A program made the translations under genes and the position numbers. The notes under the pieces were generated by a model. The model was not told where the DNA came from, ran no database searches, and saw only the letters and a list, made by a program, of their open reading frames with translations. Source: Acidobacteriaceae bacterium (GTDB taxonomy: Bacteria; Acidobacteriota; Terriglobia; Terriglobales; Acidobacteriaceae). Taken from it: DNA of 20,222 nucleotides. Location: assembly GCA_025462785.1 (NCBI GenBank), contig JAOAPG010000348.1:1-20222 (forward strand), in the 5' to 3' direction. Below, piece after piece: positions 16,725 through 20,222 of this stretch (position 1 is its first letter; every line of letters begins with the position of its first letter).

Positions 16725-16739
16725 GGGTGACAAAGTCTC
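16725..16739 (-). repeat. Inner terminal inverted repeat of the insertion sequence, right side
   Basis: GGGTGACAAAGTCTC is the exact reverse complement of 15429-15443 near the left end. These 15 bp are the best conserved part of the two ends and probably a transposase binding site. The left copy lies only a few bases before the transposase start. Confidence 0.85.
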
Positions 16740-16775
16740 ATTGCAGTTAATACGACATTTTCTCGTTGCAACAAT

Positions 16776-16792
16776 ATCGCCAACAAATCTCT
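16776..16792 (+). repeat. Right copy of 17-bp direct repeat flanking the insertion sequence
   Basis: Identical to 15373-15389. With one copy and the element removed, the ancestral tatA-upstream region would read continuously into CCTTGTTCAAGCCGC. Confidence 0.75.
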
Positions 16793-16861
16793 CCTTGTTC
16801 AAGCCGCAGTAGGCGCGGCCAGTCATGTACCAATGCCACTATCGCACTGTACTACTGGGCG

Positions 16862-16890
16862 TCGGCAGCCCGCCCGATTCTAACTAGAAT
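16862..16890 (+). promoter_or_regulatory. Candidate promoter with palindrome over the -10 box
   Basis: TCGGCA (16862-16867, 4/6 to TTGACA) and TAGAAT (16885-16890, 5/6 to TATAAT) are separated by 17 bp, about 77 bases upstream of the zinc-ribbon gene. The perfect inverted repeat ATTCTA-AC-TAGAAT (16877-16890) covers the -10 element, a position suited to a repressor. Predicted from sequence only. Confidence 0.35.
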
Positions 16891-16920
16891 ACGTTCACGG
16901 GCGAAGCAAAGCGTGATTCG

Positions 16921-16941
16921 CTGGCATGAACTCAATGCCAG
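16921..16941 (+). promoter_or_regulatory. Leader hairpin before the zinc-ribbon gene
   Basis: CTGGCAT and ATGCCAG form a perfect 7-bp stem with a 7-base loop. It ends 25 bases before the ATG and 14 before the AGGAG ribosome-binding site, in what should be the 5' untranslated region. There is no T-tract. It could affect mRNA stability or translation. Confidence 0.35.
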
Positions 16942-16966
16942 AAATAAATGTACTCAGGAGTAACAG

Positions 16967-17623
16967 ATGAGCTCCCCTCAAACTGCGCCGATCGTTTCCC
17001 ATCCGCAAGCCGTCGTTGCGGCCAATATCCAGGTCAAAGCCGCCACGCAGAGCCTTGAGCGCGGTGTCGAGTCGACTGTTTCTGTCCCTGAACTTACTCC
17101 CAAGCGCGCCGGATACGGACTGCCTTGCTCAAAGTGCAAGACCTACTACACGGCCGACCTCGCGACTTGCCCGGTGTGCAAATCTTCGGATCGAGTTGCG
17201 CCGATCGCGTTAATCGTCTCAGCCCATTCCGCGGTGACCGAAGAGCTTCCTGATCCTGAAGTGCTTGAGCAAGAGCGGGAACGTTTTCTTCGCGATTTTC
17301 AACTAAACGTTGCCGCCGCGAAACTGGAATCCGAAAGCGCCGTCGTGAACTGCAGTAAAGAGGAGAATCATAAGGGCGATCCGCAACCCGCGACCCTTTG
17401 CCAGGGCTGCTACGATCACCTCCAGGAACGTGTGGACGTGCTAGAAGCCGTGCTGCACATGGATCTCAAAGAAGCGGCGGAGGTGATCTACGATGCCGTA
17501 TGGTCCGATCCCTCGGACCCAAGCAAGACATATCTCAACGCAGCCTCAGCGCTGCTGACAGAGTTGCGTAAGCGTTCAGGAATAACCCAAGTCTTCGGCC
17601 CCCTGCAACCAATGTCGGACTAG
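16967..17623 (+). CDS. Zinc-ribbon protein of unknown function
   Basis: This 218-residue protein has no signal peptide or membrane segment, so it is probably cytoplasmic. Residues 54-71 carry CSKC and CPVC (C54, C57, C68, C71), a classic zinc ribbon. A second possible metal site uses C129, H135, C145 and C148 (CQGC), followed by a helical C-terminal part (DHLQERVDVLEAVLHMDLKEAAEVIYDAV). The middle (about 95-125) is highly charged and helical. I do not recognise the family; acidobacterial genomes have similar hypothetical proteins. AGGAG six bases before the ATG supports the start. Its upstream region is interrupted by the insertion sequence, whose right end lies about 190 bases upstream. A nucleic-acid or protein-binding role would fit zinc ribbons, but nothing specific can be claimed. 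Confidence 0.75.
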   Translation: MSSPQTAPIVSHPQAVVAANIQVKAATQSLERGVESTVSVPELTPKRAGYGLPCSKCKTYYTADLATCPVCKSSDRVAPIALIVSAHSAVTEELPDPEVLEQERERFLRDFQLNVAAAKLESESAVVNCSKEENHKGDPQPATLCQGCYDHLQERVDVLEAVLHMDLKEAAEVIYDAVWSDPSDPSKTYLNAASALLTELRKRSGITQVFGPLQPMSD

Positions 17624-17744
17624 AGGCTGACTTTCGCTCATACAAATCTGACAAGGCGAATACCGATTCACGCCCGCGCGCCGCTCTCCCATTTCGCTAA
17701 TGACCAGCTCTAAGGTGGCGCAGTTCTCAGGCGAGCAACAAGGC

Positions 17745-17815
17745 TTTGGGTGGCGCAGCGGCTTTAGCCCTGCGATTTCAGGCACTCATGATGTCCGGCT
17801 TCAGCCGCTGAGGGG
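17745..17815 (+). repeat. REP-like repeat, copy 1 (plus orientation)
   Basis: A unit of about 70 bp beginning TTTGGGTGGCGCAG. It contains an imperfect palindrome at 17755-17773 (GCAG, bulged C, GGC, loop TTTA, GCC, CTGC) and ends with a second GGCTTCAGCC-type motif and GAGGGG. It overlaps the last codons of the transposase gene. A shorter GGTGGCGCAG match at 17714-17723 may be a degenerate fragment. Confidence 0.75.
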
Positions 17816-18260
17816 TTGCATCACGTACAAATGTGCCGCAAGCTGAACTGTAGCGATAATCCTCCGCTGCAACTACCAAACCCCTCTTCACAGGATTCGG
17901 ATGAATGTAATGGCAGAATGAGCGGTACTCCTCGAAATTCCTTACGCGGCGATCATAGAAGCTCTTCTCCCATATTTCTCCTCCAAATCCGAGGTGCTTC
18001 TTTGCCCTGAAAGAGAATCCTCCTTTAATTAGTTGCAGAGCTCTCTCCAAGGTGAATAGCGGGGTGATTAGTAAATGAAAGTGGTCAGGCATGACGACAA
18101 ACTCATGCAGCAGGTAATCTTTGTGATCGCGGTAGTGAAGCAGATCTTCAATGAATAGCCCCGCCATTCTTTCTGACTGGAAGAGACTATTCTTCTGAAA
18201 CCTGCAAGCAGTGATGAAATAGACGCTTTGCTCTGTGTTGCCTCTGTATGGGGCTGCCAT
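17778..18260 (-). CDS. REP-associated tyrosine transposase (RAYT, Y1_Tnp/IS200-like)
   Basis: The gene encodes 160 residues from the ATG at 18260, chosen because GAGGTG lies directly upstream and the protein then begins like its relatives. A longer in-frame start at 18338 would only translate the flanking repeat. The HUH nuclease motif is HFH (H60, H62, in VVMPDHFHLLI), and the catalytic tyrosine is Y118 in HYIHPNPVKRGLV. GEIWEKSFYDRRVRN is the usual RAYT middle motif. Such single-copy enzymes are thought to nick and move REP palindromes rather than their own gene. It lies between two inverted copies of the repeat, and its last 10-12 codons are encoded by copy 1. The key motifs are complete, so it could be active. 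Confidence 0.92.
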   Translation of the reverse strand: MAAPYRGNTEQSVYFITACRFQKNSLFQSERMAGLFIEDLLHYRDHKDYLLHEFVVMPDHFHLLITPLFTLERALQLIKGGFSFRAKKHLGFGGEIWEKSFYDRRVRNFEEYRSFCHYIHPNPVKRGLVVAAEDYRYSSACGTFVRDATPQRLKPDIMSA

Positions 18261-18263
18261 AAT

Positions 18264-18269
18264 CACCTC
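18264..18269 (-). promoter_or_regulatory. Ribosome-binding site deciding the RAYT start
   Basis: GAGGTG three bases before the ATG at 18260, with its GAGG core six to nine bases away. It sits at the inner edge of repeat copy 2 and favours this start over the one at 18338. Confidence 0.55.
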
Positions 18270-18333
18270 GGGGGCTAAAGCCGACTTCTTGTCCGAACTG
18301 TATCGCAGCGCTAAAGCGGCTGCGCCACCCAAA
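18267..18333 (-). repeat. REP-like repeat, copy 2 (minus orientation)
   Basis: Same unit as copy 1, inverted with respect to it on the other side of the transposase gene. Its hairpin at 18305-18323 reads, on the minus strand, GCAG, bulged C, CGC, loop TTTA, GCG, CTGC. Compared with copy 1 a G-C pair has become C-G, so pairing is preserved. Confidence 0.75.
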
Positions 18334-18338
18334 GACAT

Positions 18339-18646
18339 TTAAAATGAGACGAAATTCCAATTCAGGAAATTGTGCGGGTCCATCTAAATGGAACTCTAGA
18401 CATAGATTGGGAATGTTATATGGGATGCGGCTTTCAAGTCCCATCGGAGAAAATCCTCAGGACAGCACATGCTCCTGGCTTTTGGGTGGCGCAGCGGCTT
18501 CAGCCCTGCGGTCCTTTAGCCTGCATGGAAGAAGGCTTTAGCCCCTGATGTAGTGCAAGCGAGTTTCCTCATCCACAACAACAACTTCACTTTGACCGCA
18601 ACATCCGGATAGCCCAGCATCCACTCCCGCCTTACACTTTTGAATC
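18339..18646. other. Intergenic region between RAYT and ada
   Basis: About 300 bases without a credible gene. It holds REP-like copy 3 and about 100 bases in front of ada. TTGACC at 18592-18597 could be a -35 box for ada, but no good -10 follows at the right distance and no Ada-box-like site is obvious. Confidence 0.5.
18481..18548 (+). repeat. REP-like repeat, copy 3 (plus orientation, solitary)
   Basis: Begins TTTGGGTGGCGCAGCGGC like copy 1 and ends GGCTTTAGCCCCTGA. The palindrome at 18491-18509 has the G-C pair of copy 1 and a TTCA loop. The middle differs from the other copies. It is not paired with a transposase gene, as expected for a mobilised repeat. Confidence 0.7.
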
Positions 18647-19750
18647 ATGACAACCAATGCGATACTCATTCTGACAGAAGCTAATCTCATGGCAGCCGCG
18701 CATAACACGAGCGATGACGGAGCCTATTGGCAGGCTGTGCTCGCGCGGGATGGCAATGCCGATGGCAAGTTCGTCTTCGCCGTCTCCTCGACCGGCGTCT
18801 ATTGCCGTCCATCGTGCCCATCACGCCGTCCGCGCCGCGAGAACGTAACCTTCTACCGCACGCCCGTGGAGGCCGAGAGAGCAGGCTATCGCGGATGCCT
18901 GCGCTGCCGTCCAACGGTCGATGCCAATCCGCGCACGCGCATGGCGAAAGCCGTGTGCCGCTATATCGAAAACCACCTCGATGAGCCCATCACGCTGGCC
19001 ACGCTGAGCGAAGTCTTTCGTCAGAGCCCGTTTCATTTGCAGCGCACGTTTAAATCGGTACTTGGAATTTCGCCGCATGCCTATGCCGAATCGTGCCGCA
19101 CACGGCAACTGAAGCAGAACTTGCAGGCAGGACACTCGGTGACGCGCTCGATGTATGACGCGGGCTACAGTTCGAGCAGCCGGCTATACGAACGCACTGC
19201 ATCGCAGCTAGGCATGACCCCGGATAGATATCGGCGAGGAGCAATCGCCACCGTGATTCGTTACACCTGCGCGGACTCGCCGCTGGGGCGCATGCTGGTC
19301 GCAGCCACGGACAGAGGAATTTGCGCGATCAATTTCGCAAGCTCCGACGATGAACTTGAACAGGGCCTTACGCGGGAGTTCCCGTTCGCAATCTGGAAGC
19401 GTGATGACGTGTCCATGAAGAAGTGGAAAGAAGATTTGCTGCGCCACATCGCAGGACAGAAATTGAACGCTATGCTGCCACTCGATATTCAATCGACGGC
19501 GTTCCAGCGAAAAGTGTGGACGTATTTGCAGTCAATCCCATTCGGCGAAACGCGTTCGTATAAAGAAGTTGCGAAGGGAATAGGACAGCCGACCGCAACG
19601 CGAGCCGTAGCCCGGGCCTGTGCGAGTAATCGCGTAGGAGTGGAGATACCGTGCCACAGAGTGGTGCGCGAGAATGGAGAAATGGGAGGCTATCGCTGGG
19701 GAGTTGGCGTAAAAAAGAAGCTGCTGGAGTTAGAGAAGTCGAGATCTTAA
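18647..19750 (+). CDS. ada: Bifunctional Ada: AraC-type regulator and methylated-DNA methyltransferase
   Basis: This 367-residue protein is co-linear with E. coli Ada. The N-terminal zinc domain has C53 (acceptor of methyl groups from phosphotriesters, in GVYCRPSC), C57, C84 and C87. An AraC-type helix-turn-helix follows (about 97-195, LATLSEVFRQSPFHLQRTFK, then a second HTH ending GMTPDRYRRG). The C-terminal O6-methylguanine methyltransferase has the PCHRVV active site with C336 and then GYRWG. It repairs alkylated DNA and, once methylated at C53, should activate the adaptive response genes, probably including itself. Relative to E. coli Ada there are about 15 extra N-terminal residues. An alternative ATG at 18689 would give a more usual length, and neither start has a strong ribosome-binding site. 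No alkA-like gene is adjacent. Confidence 0.95.
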   Translation: MTTNAILILTEANLMAAAHNTSDDGAYWQAVLARDGNADGKFVFAVSSTGVYCRPSCPSRRPRRENVTFYRTPVEAERAGYRGCLRCRPTVDANPRTRMAKAVCRYIENHLDEPITLATLSEVFRQSPFHLQRTFKSVLGISPHAYAESCRTRQLKQNLQAGHSVTRSMYDAGYSSSSRLYERTASQLGMTPDRYRRGAIATVIRYTCADSPLGRMLVAATDRGICAINFASSDDELEQGLTREFPFAIWKRDDVSMKKWKEDLLRHIAGQKLNAMLPLDIQSTAFQRKVWTYLQSIPFGETRSYKEVAKGIGQPTATRAVARACASNRVGVEIPCHRVVRENGEMGGYRWGVGVKKKLLELEKSRS

Positions 19751-20003
19751 CGCTGAACACTTACCTGAGTCCTGGACTCTCGCGCCTGTAACCTGACGCC
19801 TTTAGTCGTTCGTCGTTAGCGTAGTCCTTCCCCTTGTCATTCCAAGGATGCTTTTTCTCGAGGAGTCTGTAGTTGAATCTGCCGATGCCTAAAAGCCACA
19901 GCATCCGCCCGTAAGAGCGTACTTTTCATGAGCATGCAACCGGACCATACGTTACGGTACATACACAATAGCAAGCACAAAGTGTTCCCGTGGGAACATT
20001 AGC
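19751..20003. other. Intergenic region between converging genes
   Basis: No gene is apparent. It contains a 13-base palindrome GAGTCC-T-GGACTC at 19767-19779, 17 bases after the ada stop and without a T-tract, and the hairpin at 19983-19998 listed separately. The rest shows nothing I can name. Confidence 0.5.
19983..19998 (-). terminator. Hairpin just after the right-edge gene, possible terminator
   Basis: TGTTCCC-GT-GGGAACA is a perfect 7-bp inverted repeat starting six bases after the stop of the minus-strand gene at 20004. On that strand it is followed by CTTTGTGCTTGC, which is only weakly T-rich, so termination is plausible but not certain. Confidence 0.4.
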
Positions 20004-20222
20004 TCACTTTTCGAGCCTTACATAAACCTCTCTCGCCGAACTGAGTTGAGCCAAAACGGATGCCTTCTCCGCCTCGGTATTCCAGTCAGTATTGGACTTC
20101 GCCGCGTCGATCATGCGATCAATCCACGCCACAAAGTACTTCGCGTCTTCAATCGGTTTTGGATTCGATCCAGCGACCTTGATATAGATAGGACTAGTCG
20201 TCGCGTAAGGATAGAGATCCAG
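20004..20222 (-). CDS. C-terminal end of a probable CehA/McbA-type metallohydrolase
   Basis: The last 72 residues of a protein entering from the right edge, ending in a TGA at 20004-20006. The stretch reads TTSPIYIKVAG, EDAKYFVAWIDRMIDAA, WNTEAEKASVLAQL and SAREVYVRLEK. I recognise this ending from CehA/McbA-family metallohydrolases (PHP-like domain proteins) of Acidobacteria and other soil bacteria, where TSPIYV and EDAxYFxxWIDRL recur at the C-terminus. The catalytic part is outside the window, so activity and substrate cannot be judged. It converges with ada. Confidence 0.65.
   Translation of the reverse strand: MDLYPYATTSPIYIKVAGSNPKPIEDAKYFVAWIDRMIDAAKSNTDWNTEAEKASVLAQLSSAREVYVRLEK

Larger units (their letters stand above)
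15390..16775 (+). mobile_element. Insertion sequence, ISNCY / IS1202-like, about 1.39 kb, apparently intact
   Basis: One full-length transposase gene lies between imperfect inverted ends. The inner 15 bp GAGACTTTGTCACCC (15429-15443) is exactly inverted at 16725-16739. Further out AACTGC and AATGTC also recur on both sides, with a 2-bp difference in spacing. The outermost bases are TGT on the left (15390) and ACA on the right (16771-16773). The right boundary is uncertain by two bases, because AT separates ACA from the direct repeat. A 17-bp direct repeat flanks the element. TGT/ACA ends and long duplications fit what I remember of IS1202-related elements. It inserted between tatA and the zinc-ribbon gene without breaking either frame. 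Confidence 0.85.

Noticed and set aside
18261..18338. Longer RAYT start at 18338
   Set aside because: The 26 extra codons are translation of REP-like copy 2. The ATG at 18260 has a GAGGTG site and matches family length.
15390..18548. A single composite mobile island spanning the insertion sequence and the RAYT
   Set aside because: The two have unrelated ends, and the zinc-ribbon gene between them shows no sign of being cargo; they look like independent events.

Overview
The window looks like a chromosomal segment of an acidobacterium (Acidobacteriota, probably class Terriglobia). This is inferred from gene families recognised by eye. The strongest pointers are an Oar-like TonB-dependent receptor with an N-terminal carboxypeptidase-regulatory domain, a DUF5666-type exported protein directly upstream of it, a DUF481 outer-membrane protein of a typical acidobacterial form, and short GGCTTTAGCCC-type interspersed repeats with a REP-associated transposase. 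No rRNA, tRNA or CRISPR array was seen.

Left part (1-10.7 kb, all on the minus strand, so transcribed right to left). A small membrane-anchored protein of unknown function comes first. It is followed by a complete tripartite heavy-metal RND efflux operon in the order outer-membrane channel (CzcC-like), periplasmic adaptor (CzcB-like lipoprotein) and inner-membrane pump (CzcA/CusA family). The three efflux genes are joined by two 4-bp ATGA stop/start overlaps. Fifty bases downstream lies a transporter that I recognise as a KimA-family potassium/proton symporter, because its substrate-binding positions are conserved. Then come the DUF5666 protein and the N-terminal part of an Oar-like outer-membrane receptor that runs off the left edge.

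Middle part (10.7-15.3 kb). A 350-bp divergent intergenic region separates the efflux genes from a plus-strand LigC-type ATP-dependent DNA ligase and an AsmA-like protein. On the minus strand, converging on the AsmA gene, lies a DUF481 outer-membrane protein gene broken by a one-base frameshift near 14640. Upstream of it on the same strand is a TatA-type twin-arginine translocase subunit.

Mobile part (15.37-18.55 kb). An apparently intact insertion sequence (ISNCY/IS1202-like transposase, about 1.39 kb) sits between tatA and a zinc-ribbon protein gene. It has imperfect inverted ends and is flanked by a 17-bp direct repeat, a long target-site duplication. Further right, a REP-associated tyrosine transposase (RAYT) is bracketed by two inverted copies of a roughly 70-bp REP-like repeat. 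A third copy stands alone downstream, and the hairpin in these copies shows a compensatory base-pair change.

Right end. A bifunctional Ada protein (methyl-phosphotriester sensor, AraC-type regulator and O6-methylguanine methyltransferase) lies on the plus strand. The last 72 codons of a gene on the minus strand, probably a CehA/McbA-type metallohydrolase, enter from the right edge.

I found no clearly new multi-gene defence or biosynthetic system. The items most worth a second look are the RAYT/REP unit, the insertion sequence with its long target duplication, the frameshifted DUF481 gene, and the uncharacterised small protein heading the metal-efflux genes.
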